A stretch of DNA of 64,000 nt from Dactylorhiza incarnata (Eukaryota; Streptophyta; Magnoliopsida; Asparagales; Orchidaceae): positions 10,062,001-10,126,000 of the forward strand of contig JAWHQI010000009.1 in NCBI GenBank assembly GCA_033032865.1, given 5' to 3'. Each line of letters opens with the position of its first letter. The stretch's first letter is position 1. Under the pieces are notes generated by a model. That model did not search any database. It saw only the letters and a list, made by a program, of their open reading frames with translations, and had not been told where the DNA came from. Below, piece after piece: positions 1-11,193 of this stretch. A program made the position numbers and the translations under genes.

Positions 1-440
1 TATTGTTCACATCAAACATGATTTAATATATCATTTAGAACTTCTACATTGTTACAATTTATCATGGCAAGCTACTTTTTGAACATTGTTCTCATCATGC
101 TTTGATATATCTATTAATATGTGAATCAATTATATTGTAAAAGTAGTGTAGAACCTAGCGTAGCATGCCTCTAAGTATGAGTAAATGTTTTATGTTTGAT
201 AATGATATTTCTTCACTCACTATTTAGCTAAGTCTACTTATGTTTTTAATCTAAAGATGCTTGCTTATGTATTGTAATTGTACAATAAATTAAATTTGCA
301 CAAGTATCTTACCTACACAACATTTATTTGCACTATTAAATATAAAGAAAAGTGGTTGTACTTTCAAAATGTAATTGGTTTGCAACGCAAGTGTAATCGG
401 AGAGCTTTGTATAAAACAAAAAATAAAATAAAATAAATTG

Positions 441-711
441 ACAAAATTAACTCCACCAAGCACTACTTGAACCTCCTGATAAGTCTTAATAAGCATTGTG
501 AGGTTGAGCACGTTGGAAAGATTAGTAAAGTGTCTTGTGCAAACCTTCATTGTTTAACAAAAAAACCACTTATTCTTAACTACACCGGATCAAAAACAAA
601 ATTAAAAAAATAAAATTGTGTGATCCCCCAAGCACTACTTTGCACCCTGATAAGTCTTAATGAGTATTGTGTGTGCAAAGCACATTGGTAGTTGTACATT
701 TTCTTTGTGCA
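441..711 (+). repeat. Direct duplication in the copia 3' region
   Basis: Two copies at about 441-540 and 617-711 share CCAAGCACTACTT, then CTGATAAGTCTTAAT and an ATTGTG-containing end. The copies differ by scattered substitutions, so the duplication is not recent. Confidence 0.7.
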
Positions 712-1144
712 TAAAAGTGTGTGGAAGTAATCTTATTTGTGTTTTATTGTGCACTGTACTCTACATTTCTCTTGTATTTTTTGATTAAATCATTTTTTCA
801 CTCTCTTCAAAATACACTTATGTGCACATCATTATCTTCCATAACACTTCTTCTCATGAGTATTGGATCCTAATGCTAATTCTATAATATTTTTTATATC
901 TAAAATGCACTAGATAACCTAGCATGCTTTCTACACTGTTTGGTGTGTTTTTGACTTTATGAATTAGAATAACATTGTAGTAGTCTCTTTTCATACCTCT
1001 CTTTTATGCTTGGTTACTTCATGATAATCCTTACAAAGAAAAATGCTTTACAAAAACATCTTTTGTTCATTTTATGACTCATCATGTCTTACACAAAGAT
1101 GTTTATTTTTGTAAGTCGCCAGCACTATTACGTTTACCTTGGTA

Positions 1145-1292
1145 GACTTACATGGTAAATGTTAAATCATTCCTTTTTTAAAACTCAAATTTCAAATTGT
1201 AAGTCTTCAGCATGCTTATCTCAAGTTTTCAAACTCAAATTTTTTAAATGGCAAACTTACATGGTAAATGTTAAATCATTCCTTTTTTAAAG
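1145..1292 (+). repeat. Direct repeat, about 37 bp
   Basis: ACTTACATGGTAAATG followed by TTAAATCATTCC and a T-run occurs at about 1145-1182 and again at 1254-1291, 109 bp apart. No coding frame covers either copy. Confidence 0.75.
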
Positions 1293-1468
1293 CTAAAAAC
1301 TCTAATTTATTTCTATAACCATACTTATGTTAAAAAGTCTGATTTATTTCTATGAAAATTATTCTAAAACTCCTTATCATTTTCTTCTCTCTCAAAGCTC
1401 GATCATGCCTTTATCTTATTATCAAAACTTGTATGTGTCTTGCTTTCTTACCCACTTTTGCTAATAAC

Positions 1469-1728
1469 AAAAGGGGGAGAACTGACATGATAAATAAAAT
1501 CCGTTATCCAAATGAAAACTAACATGATTTATTAAGATGATAGCTTACATATTAGGGGAGCATTCACTTAGGTGGAGCATGTATTTAGGGGGAGCAATTC
1601 TAAATTTCTACAATCAATATTTATCCTAAGTCATCACTCTCACACACATAAAAGTAGGTTTCATCATGCTTATATATTAATGCTCTGATTTATCATTAAT
1701 GTATTTGTTATTATCAAAAGTGGGAGTT
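1469..1728 (+). promoter_or_regulatory. Cluster of polypurine tracts before the 3' LTR
   Basis: Purine blocks AAAAGGGGGAGAA (1469-1481), AGGGGAGCA (1554-1562), AGGTGGAGCA (1570-1579) and AGGGGGAGCA (1587-1596) precede the terminal AAAAGTGGGAGTT block abutting the LTR at 1729. The last should be the functional primer for plus-strand synthesis. Repeated PPT copies upstream of the 3' LTR are an established feature of Sireviruses. Confidence 0.6.
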
Positions 1729-2801
1729 TGTTGGAACATGGTCTTCCGCATCTCCTAGGTCTGAGAATAACAAATCCTATGTGTATTTGATCTTGTGTGT
1801 TTAAGTGTGTAGGAAACAAAGTTCATATGACTCAAGGATAACATAAGAAGGTTGCCCCCAAATTTGAGCCAACAAATCCAACATGCCCACTAGCGCCAGC
1901 GGTAGCACCTAGCGCCCGGCATTAGCAATGATTAGCGCAATTCTGAAGCACATATAGAAGGAGCTAGCGCCTTGCGGTAGCGGATAGCGCAGGCGGTAGC
2001 GCGGAGCACAGAAGGCAAGAGAGAAATATTTCCTCGCGCAGAATATGTCCTTATTCTGGGATAGTGCCGGTGGTAGCGATATCGCAGGCGCTAGCGCTGA
2101 GACTATAAATAGGACCCCTCTTCTCTCATTTCACATAGACATCAGAGAGAGAGATTGAGTGCTAGATTTCCAGAGGATTATTTGGCCGAAAGTTGATGTC
2201 CTACCAAAGCTTTGCGACTTTCTGAAGGAGAATCTCTTCCCGTAGGATCCAAACGATGTCCGCTTCTACAACGCTTAATCTACAGTGGATCTTCGTCTCC
2301 AAATTCAGAAGTTCTTCAAGAGGGAGTTTTTATTATTATCATTTCATATTTTTTGTAAGCCGTTAGAGAATTCGCCTCGCGTTGGCGACTAGGTCTGGGT
2401 AGGACTTAGGCAGAAATTTGCCTCGTGTTGGCGACTAGATCTAGGTTAGGTCTAGGGGTGCTCTAGGCCATATCCGGGGTTGGATTGGCTAGAGCGGCTT
2501 GAGGCCAAATCCGGGGAAGGATAGGCTAGGGCCACCGGTTCGTGGGGATGCGAGTCAGGATATAAAACAAAAAGAGCTTATTAATATTCGCCACCGATTT
2601 CTAGCGTTATAGAAATCAACTTTTCTAAAACCTTATTTCATATAAATAAAACATGTCTCCACTTTATTTTAATTATTTTGTTTGATTTCTCACATTCTTA
2701 TTCACGCTTTATTTCAAAGATAATCAAAATAGAACATAAGTTTTAAAAACCCTTATTCACCCCCCCCCCCCCCCCCTCTAAGGGCGCCTACCGATCCAAC
2801 A
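1729..2801 (+). repeat. Ty1/copia LTR, probably a 3' LTR
   Basis: Perfect terminal inverted repeats TGTTGGA (1729) and TCCAACA (ending 2801) bound 1,073 bp. The central part (about 1880-2100) is dense in TAGCGC, GGTAGCG and GCGCTAGCGC motifs, ahead of CTATAAATAGG at about 2103, a TATA box. Near the end is the usual TTCAC-polyC-TCTAAGGG block with an expanded C run (about 2760-2776). The LTR interrupts antisense gene 2 of the Tat-like element that starts at 2802. The other end of the element is outside the window, so its TSD cannot be checked. Confidence 0.85.
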
Positions 2802-3021
2802 CATGATTCCTAGGGCAGCGGGCGGTATAGCCCTCAGGGAGGTATGCGACGGCGAATGCGAGGCAGTCCTTCTCCGAGAATTTCCCCACAGGGAAGCCAT
2901 GATCGGCGAAGTTGGCCACGCAATTTCCTCGCCCGTCTGTGAGATCAGATGTCTTGGTCATTTTTGAGAAGCACGTGATTAATGCGTGCAAGCCGAATAT
3001 CAAGCTGGAACATGGGTGCAA
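2802..3021 (-). pseudogene. Antisense gene 2 of Tat-like element copy 1, N-terminal fragment
   Basis: Open minus-strand frame from an ATG at 3021 to the LTR junction at 2801. Its end (ATAYLPEG-like, TARCPR) aligns by eye with the equivalent part of copy 2 (36576-36869: VDRYIPSG, LARLPTERD), which precedes a PF04195-type domain. The protein is cut by the copia LTR, so only the N terminus remains. A TATA-like box lies about 40 bp upstream (3059-3066). Such antisense ORFs are known in Tat-lineage gypsy elements; the cellular role is unknown. Confidence 0.5.
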
Positions 3022-3058
3022 TTAATGTGGTAGGTGAGTGCGGAAGTGAAAGGGGGTA

Positions 3059-3066
3059 CTTATAGA
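3059..3066 (-). promoter_or_regulatory. TATA-like box for antisense gene 2 (copy 1)
   Basis: On the minus strand this reads CTATAAGTA, about 40 bp before the gene 2 ATG at 3021. Copy 2 has CTATAAATAG in the equivalent place (36948-36956). Promoter function is inferred. Confidence 0.4.
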
Positions 3067-3429
3067 GAAAGAAGGGTAAGGGGGATTATACAGCTAGCGA
3101 TGCGACTCACTCACCCCTGCCCACTCGCCCCTACCCACATGCGAGTGCTATAAAGCCCAATAACGATGAGCACGCATGAGTACTCTGCCCTAGCAAATCA
3201 TGGCACCAGATAGCAATTGAAAGAAAAAAATGAAATAGCACAGCATGCGAGCCACACCATATGAAAAGATGATAGTACAGAACTCCCGCAAGGCATGGTT
3301 AGATATCAAAAATAATGTTCAGCAGAAAATACCATTACAAAATAGAGGAAAATATTAAAAGCGGGCAGGTTGAGGATGCGACTAGCTTCACCACCAAGGT
3401 CCCCGACCACTCATCCATCTTCCCGAGCC

Positions 3430-3539
3430 TCACCTCCCGAATGAATACTGGTGAGCAGCGACGATCTCCCATTGGAGGGCGAATGCACATTTGTCTATCC
3501 GGCTGAAGCGGTCCTCCAGCGACACTGAAGTGCCCCCAG
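3430..3539 (-). pseudogene. Antisense gene 1 of Tat-like copy 1, last exon after the copy A insertion
   Basis: A minus-strand frame entering at 3539 and stopping at TGA (3432-3430) encodes LEDRFSRI..ALQWEIVAAHQY, matching by eye the C terminus of gene 1 in copy 2 (VHLAQIDD..LLREVQSVREYHY). It is separated from the rest of the gene (11194-12303) by the 7.6-kb insertion 3545-11188. The CTAGC duplication on both sides shows the two parts were once continuous. Confidence 0.5.
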
Positions 3540-3544
3540 CTAGC

Positions 3545-5271
3545 TGATGCATGAATCTTGCACACCTCTATAGGCAGGAGCAAGACTGCAACACAAAATG
3601 TCAGTGTACTGATCTTTCAATTAATAAAAAATGGGTGAACTTCCCCAAGTATCGATCTCAGATGAACACAGTAAGGTGGAGTTTATTTTCGAGAAAGGAC
3701 TTGAGATTGAAGTCCTTGCGAGCGGATGGGTTGCGGGAGGTTTGGGTTTGGTTTGCGGACAACCAAATAAAATAAAATAAATTAACAATACTATGCAGGC
3801 TGCTATGCACTGCTTCGTAAGGTGGATGGAAACTATGCAGGCCGCTATGCACTACTTCAGAAGGTGGATGGAAGAGAAGGCTTGCGGAAGGAGTGACTTG
3901 CACCGGCGAAATGAGGGTCGCAAGCACCTCATCACAAAGCTTACACCTAGCAATTGCTAGTGTATTAAACCCAAACACTCACACCACAATTACCACAAGA
4001 TCTCACCTCAAGCACTCATACAACAATAATAACATTTCATAACAATGAGATGAAGATTAAATCAAATGTAGAGTGCAAACATCATCAAATAATGAAGATT
4101 ACACTAACAACAATAGTCTAAGAGGAGAAAAATGCAAGAGATACAACCGAATCTGGAGGCTCATAGTAGATTCAAGGTAGGAATCCTCGGGTTTTCAATC
4201 TGCATCCTAGCTCGGTCCCAACTATCTTTCGGGGTAGAGGAGCGTTATCACTTCCTCACAATGGACCCATATTCTCCAGTATATTACAATTCGGCAACGT
4301 CAAATGCAAAGAACTCCTTGCTTGGCGATTAAGATGAGTGTAGAATCCTCTCCTCGAAGTGCTTGGATGATGCGAGTTGGCCGAGAGGATACTCCGGCTC
4401 CGGCTCAAGATTTGAGCCAAGAATGTGTCTGTAGCACCTCCAAATGGTGGGTGGTGATGGAATGGCGGAAAAGGGCAGAGTAACAACTCTTGGCACGAAA
4501 GAGCAGATCGATCTGGTCTAGGGCAAAGTCTGCAGCTTTTATAGAAAAATAATCAAAATTTGGTCACGCGCGGTTGAACGCACAACCTTGCATGGATCAT
4601 GCGATAATAGACACGTAGGAAGCCTAGCAAGAAGAAGCAGATGAGCCTATGCAATTTTGCTCACGCACGGTCAAACCCGACCATGCATAAAAATGAATGG
4701 GCAAATCCAAAGCACCTGGAAAACGGGCCAACATGGATAGATCGTGTGTTTCCTTCGCACACGTTTGAATCCAACCATGCGTGAACCAAACGCACGGGCG
4801 ATAATTTCATAAATATTTGGGCAAAAATACTGGCTCGTGCGATTTTATTCACGCATGGGCAAACCGCCTGTGCGCGAACAAAACACATGTGCGGGGGCAG
4901 ATCACCATTTTAAGCAACGGATCAAAGCGCACGGTCGCACTGATCGTGTGTTAAGGAAATGCACGACCGTGCGATTCATGTAGATATGAAATCTAGGAAA
5001 AATGGAGATCTGCCCACATGCACAGCAACTCCAAATGCTGGGAACATACCTCCAGCACAAGCAGAAAAGCATAAAAAGAATGGGGAGCACAATGTGCTTA
5101 CCCCCAACAACACAGCGCAAAACTGCACACCAAAATTGGCCAAAACAGTGCACTTAGAGTGAGAATAGTGAACAAGGGAAATATAAGCAATAATAAACTA
5201 CAAGTGAAGTGCATGTGTGTGAAAACGAGCCCAGATGAGTCCGAAATACACTATATAAATCGGACTCATCA
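3545..5271 (-). repeat. 3' LTR of copy A
   Basis: Starts TGATGC and ends ACTCATCA on the plus strand. It pairs with 9467-11188. It holds arrays of CGCACGGNCAAAC-type motifs and their complements (about 4560-4960), and CTATATAAAT near its end. By eye it has diverged clearly from its partner, so the insertion is not recent. Confidence 0.85.
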
Positions 5272-5308
5272 CACTCCCAGACTTACCCTTTTGCTCGTCC
5301 CGAGCAAA
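5272..5308 (-). promoter_or_regulatory. PPT and adjacent conserved hairpin of copy A
   Basis: Read on the minus strand, the purine-rich GGGTAAGTCTGGGAGTG abuts the 3' LTR start. Just inside it is a hairpin with perfect arms TTTGCTCG and CGAGCAAA separated by 3 nt (5290-5308). An equivalent hairpin sits beside the PPT in copy B, in the Athila element (52069) and in its derivative (61093). Confidence 0.65.
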
Positions 5309-7883
5309 TCACTCCTCGAGCGGAAAAGAAATTGAAAAGTTGGCTTAGAAACTGCAATGGTAAAGTACCATACGAAGTCGCAAGCTCACGCTCATAAAAA
5401 TTCAGTAGAAGTAATATCTAAATATGCATCGTAATTTATATTTTTCTAAGAGCATATCTATATATTATTAATACTCAAAATCTGAATCACAGTGAATCAT
5501 CCGGACAATCTTAGGAAGAAAGTTAACCGATCGCTAAGGTGAGCATTGCTAAATATCGGGGCTTGGGATAACCTCCAAAGAAATCCATCAATGTTGGTGA
5601 CCATAAGCTCACTTGTTCGCACTCTCTCCACGGCACTAGTTTGGTTCAACGCATGAATCAGTAGGACTTTTGTTTTGAAATGAAGCTTGGGCTAAGGTAG
5701 GGTATACAAAGATAAACATGAGGGCTTAAAGAACCTAAGCCATAATGAGCTAGCACAAAAAGTTAACCACGCACCACAAAACACATGAATGCACCACACC
5801 CCCAGACTTGGACATGAAACTATGGGGTGTTGTTGGGAATCTTGCCTACATGAATCCTGATTTGAAGAAGTCACCAAGTCAAGACTACTTCACTTTGTAT
5901 TTGATCGCTTCTCTGGCTCAAAATCTCAGGAAATTAAAGTACAATGTCATCGAAAAGAATAGGAGATGTCGTCGACAAAGTATGCTTATCATCATGATGA
6001 TGAGCAAAGAAAAACTGAAGGACAATGAAAGCTATCGTCGTGATGCACATATCGTTGTGACATCACAATGCCGACAGAATATCGGAGAAAAGAAATGAGC
6101 TGATGAAAAAGCAACATCGAAGATATCAAAGGAAGGAATGTCGTCGAGAAGATGCAGTATCGTCGACATCATCAAAGTAGCCTTATCATTGAAAAGTCAA
6201 TATCCAGAAGTATCGTCGATATCGGTGTAAAGGAGAGCTGATGCCAAAGAAGCTAGGGAAGCTACTATGAAGACATCATTTCCTGAAGAAGTAACTATTA
6301 GCGTAATGAACATGTCGTCGAGAGAATATAGTGATTAAGACGACAGTATGCAAGAAAGAAGATTGCGACGACATCGGTTAGATGACTTCGTGTCGTCATA
6401 AGCTCGAGTACAGAAGAGATGTCCCGTATCGTCGAAGATATAACTATCTGATGAAGAATTGAAGAAAAGACTAGTTCAAGGCATCGACAAAGTCCTATCG
6501 TCGAGATATTATCCATGTCGTCGTAAAAAATAGAAATATCGTCGAGACAAATTCAAAAGTATCCAGACATCATTGGTGACCGTTAAAGCGACTCATCTGT
6601 CCTATAAAAGGGAAGAGTGATGCCCTAGAAAAGGGAGAGAAATGTTCGAATTAGTATTCCCTCTGATACCACTTGTTAGTTATTGGGTGTCGACTTATCA
6701 CCTAGAGGGGGGGGGGGGGAGGAGTGAATAGGTATTTCACATTATTTTTGTTCCCAATAACTAACAGGTGTGTACACCACCAATTCCCAAATACATTTAT
6801 TTACACATTTATTTACTTTTTTTCTTTCACATTCCCTTTTTTTCTTTTCTCTTTTCAAAATTATAACATTGCACATATAATAACAAACACGACAATATTT
6901 TCAATAACGCATTGCGACCACAACCACAAATATACGTCGCATAAACACCCAACTTTTAAATCACAATTCGCTTGAGCTCAGAATTTTTTTTTGCGAATAG
7001 GATAGTCATTTTGGCTTTGGTGAATTGAAGGTGGAGCTGAATTAAACAATAGCGATTTGGCACAAAAGGGATAAGCAAAGGTAGAGCATGTAGGAATGGT
7101 GCAAATGCTCAACCGAGTCAAAGAATGGCATATATCACACTTGCACAAATGAACAAACCAATACCCATGCTTCGAGAGTCGCTAGGGGCAAGTTCTTAGC
7201 CAACGAGAAAGAGTATCCTTCCTCCCAACTCGAGTAATACATCACTAGTGATCATCTGCACACTCACCTACACTACCGTCAAATTCTACCGGATTCATGA
7301 TTTACGAGTAGAATAAATAGTATTCACGCAATTAAAAAATTCTAAAACTAAATGAATGAGAAAAAGCTAATCCTACATGAATTTCGACATGAGATGTGAA
7401 CACTCGACTAGGAGCACTGCAAGAGTCAACATGTTACTCCATCACTCAATACTATGCCAGAATCATTATCTTCCAATCACACGGAAAAATAATGTTTACC
7501 CGAGATGCATCGACAAATAAGTGCTCGCTCAAGTGGGTGCTATGTTGTGCGAAGAAAATGAACAATACTAAGTAAATGAAATAAATATACTTCTAGCATG
7601 CAAATGATATGTGCACGTGCAGTGGGTAACAAATAGCGGCTCTCCCCGGGACTTAATCTAAGCAATAGATGCAAAAGATGTAATCATTAAAATTAAATAA
7701 AAGACTTGGGAAAGAAAAGTTACCCATGCTCAGAAATGACATACCAGAAGATTGGTGTTAATAGTGCGAAGGAAAACCAAGTTCGCCACCAAACGATCAC
7801 CCCCTACAAAAAGCACGCACCAAGCAATAGCAAAAATAATATATTATGGCATTAGCGGATTAGATAAAGCAACCCAAGCTAAA
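5309..7883 (-). mobile_element. Non-coding 3' internal region of copy A, split by a solo LTR
   Basis: No supported ORF. Several blocks are conserved with copy B: around 5575-5640 (compare 19310-19375, including CTCTCCACGGCACTAG) and 7160-7240 (compare 19975-20040, including GGGGCAAGTTCTTAGCC). Conservation without coding capacity suggests cis-acting or RNA functions, or simply shared ancestry. The solo LTR at 5831-6766 interrupts it. Confidence 0.6.
5831..6766 (+). mobile_element. Copia solo LTR inside copy A
   Basis: Starts TGTTGGGAAT, ends CCCAATAACTAACA, 936 bp, with TSD GGTGT (5826-5830 and 6767-6771). Copy B still has the empty site (around 19550: GGGTGTGTACAC), which confirms the boundaries. 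A TATA box (CCTATAAAAGGG, about 6602) gives plus orientation. The body (about 5945-6550) is full of TCGTCGA motifs. The last 93 bp are bounded by 14-bp inverted repeats (TGTTAGTTATTGGG / CCCAATAACTAACA), and the G-run block inside lies in the opposite orientation from that expected of such an LTR. Confidence 0.85.
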
Positions 7884-7920
7884 TTGGGTTGTCTCCCATT
7901 AGCCCTTTTGTTTATCGTCC
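7884..7920 (-). promoter_or_regulatory. Conserved post-ORF motif (copy A)
   Basis: The minus strand reads GGACGATAAACAAAAGGGC then TAATGGGAGACAACCCAA. It matches motifs after the ORF in copy B (20666-20702), in copy C (15377-15410) and after pol in the Athila element (53681-53716). The consensus is GTTAAACAAAGCGC followed by TTGGGAGGCAACCCAA, whose end can form a small hairpin. Confidence 0.6.
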
Positions 7921-8106
7921 TTAAGGTGGACCAATACTTGTATTAAGCAGTTTATATAAATGTTTAAGTATAAAGCAAAAATAATAAAGTCTACTTATTA
8001 TTATTACACAACCAGTAGAGAAATCAATTATATGTTGATTTAAACTAGTAACTAGCAGTGAACGAAATGGATCCGAAGACCCAGCATTAGGGGTAGAAAG
8101 AAGGAT

Positions 8107-9164
8107 TTATGGGTAGAAAGAAAGATTTATCCTCGATCCCCAAATCACTTTCTTTTTTGCCTTCTTCTTCTCTTCCGACATTAGATTAGGATATGAATAT
8201 CTTTTGCCTCCCTGCAACCAATCCTTCAAGGGAAACACCATCACTACACAGTATTTCCCCTGCCAAAATTGGTTTTCATTATTACCCAAAAATTGGTCAA
8301 CATACTCAAAATCCTGCATGGATGGAAAAGAATCAGCATTAAAAATATCAGGAAGAGGAGGTATAGGTGGATCAATAGTGGAGGGCATTTCAGATTCAGC
8401 TTTCCTAAGATTTTCCACTGCTGAATCCGCCTACACATGTTCAAGCAAAGAAGGATGGTCAGGAAACAAAATTGAATAATGACATAAATAATCTGTAATT
8501 ATGGAAGTGATCCCGGTTTCACTTCCGGCAGGTTCCCAAGCCTGATCATTGTTAGGGTCGTAAGAGTCATAACGAGGCGCATCTGAAATCTCGAATGCAT
8601 CAGTGGTGTGGCATATCTGCTCCTTCACCAATGAATGGGTGCACAACTCTACATCAGAAAGCTAATCCTCGTCATCCCACTTTGGTGCAGCTTGGAGGTC
8701 CCGAACATCACCCTGCAACACTTCTTCGACAGGATCATTGAATACAAGTGTAGAAAATTCTTTCAAAGAAGATGGAAGAATACAATTAGTATCAAATTTA
8801 GATAAAGTAGACTCATGATCTTTTGCAGGAGAATCACGCATTGATGAAGAATGTACATGATGAATCAACTCCACAATATCAACATACGGATCAACCGCAA
8901 TTCTGTGGGCATATCCGCAATTGTCCCCCATAGACAAGGTGATGCTGCGTATATATCATCAAAGGTTGAAGGAGTGCAGTCAGGATAGGGAGTAGACATG
9001 ATCAGGATATCCGGTTCATCATCTTCCTCCATCTGTCTTTGAAAAGTGACGCAGCCCTTCAAGGTATGATCCGTACCAAGACAAAACAAATACTTCTTAG
9101 CAGTACTCGTCGGCATCCAAGGAGCCGACTCATAAGACTGAGAAAATGTTTGTCGAGGAGGCAC
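8107..9164 (-). pseudogene. Zinc-knuckle acidic protein gene of copy A, degraded
   Basis: Minus-strand remnants in several frames align in order with the intact 406-aa protein of copy B. They are a knuckle with its first Cys replaced by Tyr (YLFCLGTDHTLKGC, near 9080), a FSTLVFNDPVEE / APKWDDED block (near 8690-8750), APRYDSYD with SETGIT (near 8510-8575) and the C-terminal module FLGN..WQGK..LKDWLQGGKRY (near 8190-8300). Frameshifts and stops break it. Its position, about 280 bp after the PBS, equals that in copy B. No known pol domain is present. Function is unknown; a Gag-like nucleic-acid-binding role is an inference from the knuckle. Confidence 0.7.
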
Positions 9165-9441
9165 ACATACATTGTAGATCGAATGTGGATATAAAAATAA
9201 AATTTTCTTAGCAAAGATGAACTACACAGATAATTAAAACGAACTTAGAAAACCTGATCTAAAAGTTGTAAAATAAGTTAGGAAGAAATAAAACTAAAAA
9301 GATATTATTATAAATTTAAAATAACACAAATGACAAAGAACAAGAAAGAAACAACAACAAATAAAACAAGCGCGATAAACAAATGAAAAAAATCTTTTAT
9401 CTCTCATCTCTCTCTTTCTCCAGAAAACACACACGACTATG

Positions 9442-9466
9442 TTCCCCAGCAACGGTGCAAAAAACT
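9442..9466 (-). promoter_or_regulatory. tRNA-Asp primer binding site of copy A
   Basis: Minus strand: TTTTTTGCACCGTTGCTGGGGAAC immediately inside the 5' LTR. It differs slightly from the Athila-type PBS TGGCGCCGTTGCCGGGGA, which is complementary to the 3' end of plant tRNA-Asp. Confidence 0.75.
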
Positions 9467-11188
9467 TGATGCACATATCTCTCACACCGCTATAGGCGGG
9501 AGCGAGACTGCGACACAAAATGGCAGTGTACTGATCGTTCAAGTAATATAAAATGGGTGAAATTCCCCAAGTATCAATATCAGAGGAACACAGTAAGGTG
9601 GAGTTTATTTTTGAGGAAGTACTTGAGATTGAAGTCCTTGCAAGCGAATGGGTTGGTAGAGTTTTGGGTTTGGTTTTGCAGAAAACTAAATAAAAGAAAC
9701 AAAATTAACAATACTATGCAGGCCACTATGTACTGCTTCGCAAGGTGGATGGAAACTATGCAGGTCGCTATGCACTGATTCCCAAGGTGGATGGACGAGA
9801 AGGCATGCAGATGGAGTGAATCGTACAGACGAAATGAGGGTTGCAAGCACCTCATCACAAAGATCACACCTAGCAATTGCTAGTGTAGCAAACCCAAACA
9901 CTAACACCACTGTTACCACAATTGCTTACCTCAAGCACTCATACAAGAATAATAACATTGCATTACAATGAGATGAAGATTAAATCAAATGTAGAGTGCA
10001 AACATCATCAAATAATGAAGATTACACTAACAACAATAGTCCAAGAGGAGAAAGATGTAAGAGATACAACCGAATCTGGAGGATCATTGTAGATTCACGG
10101 TAGAAATCGTCGGGTTGTCAATTCGCGTCCTAGCTCGGTCCCAACTATCTTCTGGGGTAGAGGAGGATTGTCACTTCCTCCCAATGGACCGGTCTTCTCC
10201 AGTATATTACAATTTGGCTATGTCCAATGTGAAGAACTCCTTGCTTGGCGATGAAGATGAGTGTAAAAACCTCTCCTTGAAGTGCTTGGATGATGCGAGG
10301 TGGCCGAGAGGATACTCCGGCTCAAGATTTGAGCCAAGAATGTATCCGGAGCACCTGCAAATGGTGTTTGGTGATGAAATGGCAAAAAAGGGATGAGCAA
10401 CAACTCTTGCCACGAAAGAGCGGATCGATCCGGTCTAGGGTGAAGTCTGCAGCTTTTATAGAAAAACAATCAGAATTTGGTCATGCACGGTCAAACACAC
10501 AACTGTGCGTAGATCGTGTGATATTAGATGTGCGGGAAGCACAACAAGAAGAATCATAAGCGCTCGTGCGATTTTGCTCACGCACGGTCAAAACCGACTA
10601 TGCGTAAAAATGCTCAGGCAAATCCAGAGCACCTGGAAAATAGGCCAATAAGGAGAGATCATGCATTTCCTTCGCGCATGATTGAATCCAACCGTGTGTG
10701 AAGCAAAAGCACGGGCAATAATTTCATAAATATTTGGGCCAAAACACGGGTTCATGCGATTTTACTCACGCACGGGCAAACTGCCCGTGCGCGAACAAAA
10801 CGCACGAGCGGGGGCAGATCACCATTTTAAGCAATAGATGAAAGCGCACGGTCACACTGATCGTGTGTCAAGGAAATGCACGACTGTACGATTCATGTAG
10901 ATATGAAATCTGGGAAAAATGGAGATCTTCCCACCTGCACAGCAAATCCAAACGCTGGGAACATACCTCCAGCACAAGCATAAAAGCATAAAAAGATTGG
11001 GGAGCATAAAATGCTTACCCCCAACAACATATTGCACAATTGTACACCACAATGGGCCAAAATAGTGCACTTACAGTGAGAATAGTGATCCAGTAAAATA
11101 TAAGCAATAATGAACTACAAGTGAAGTGCATGTGTGTGAAAATGATCCCAGATGAGTCCGAAAAACACTATATAAATCAGACTCATCA
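9467..11188 (-). repeat. 5' LTR of copy A
   Basis: 1,722 bp, TGATGC...CATCA, followed by TSD CTAGC. In the promoter-distal part it carries CG-rich inverted motifs. The clearest is at 10769-10791, with perfect 10-bp arms CGCACGGGCA and TGCCCGTGCG around AAC. Confidence 0.85.
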
Positions 11189-11193
11189 CTAGC

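Larger units (their letters stand above)
1..1728 (+). mobile_element. 3' non-coding internal region of a Sirevirus-like Ty1/copia element
   Basis: AT-rich DNA with no credible reading frame, ending directly at an LTR that starts at 1729. Purine blocks before the LTR and the TGTTGGA LTR start place this as the region between pol and the 3' LTR of a plus-strand copia element. Its coding part must lie to the left of the window. It contains two internal duplications, annotated separately. Lineage is inferred from the repeated purine tracts, a known Sirevirus trait, not from protein sequence. Confidence 0.6.
3545..11188 (-). mobile_element. Copy A: complete non-autonomous LTR retrotransposon of the Athila type
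   Basis: Two LTRs of 1,727 and 1,722 bp with TGATG...CATCA ends enclose an internal region of about 3.25 kb once the nested solo LTR is subtracted. The 5-bp target duplication CTAGC is perfect (3540-3544 and 11189-11193). In transcription order on the minus strand it has a 5' LTR, a tRNA-Asp PBS, one degenerate zinc-knuckle ORF, a conserved post-ORF motif, about 1.6 kb of non-coding DNA, a PPT-proximal hairpin and a 3' LTR. No protease, RT or integrase is present. Copy B (17419-23999) has the same plan. Confidence 0.88.

Noticed and set aside
5575..5640. A fifth and sixth copy of the shared 95-nt module in copies A and B (CTCTCCACGGCACTAG)
   Set aside because: Only about 16 bases resemble CTCGCAACGGTACTAG. 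The other blocks of the module are missing, so the likeness may be chance.
6674..6766. A MITE or very small LTR element of 93 bp with 14-bp inverted ends
   Set aside because: It has no TSD of its own. The GGTGT duplication fits only the full 5831-6766 unit, and copy B shows the empty site, so it is part of the solo LTR.
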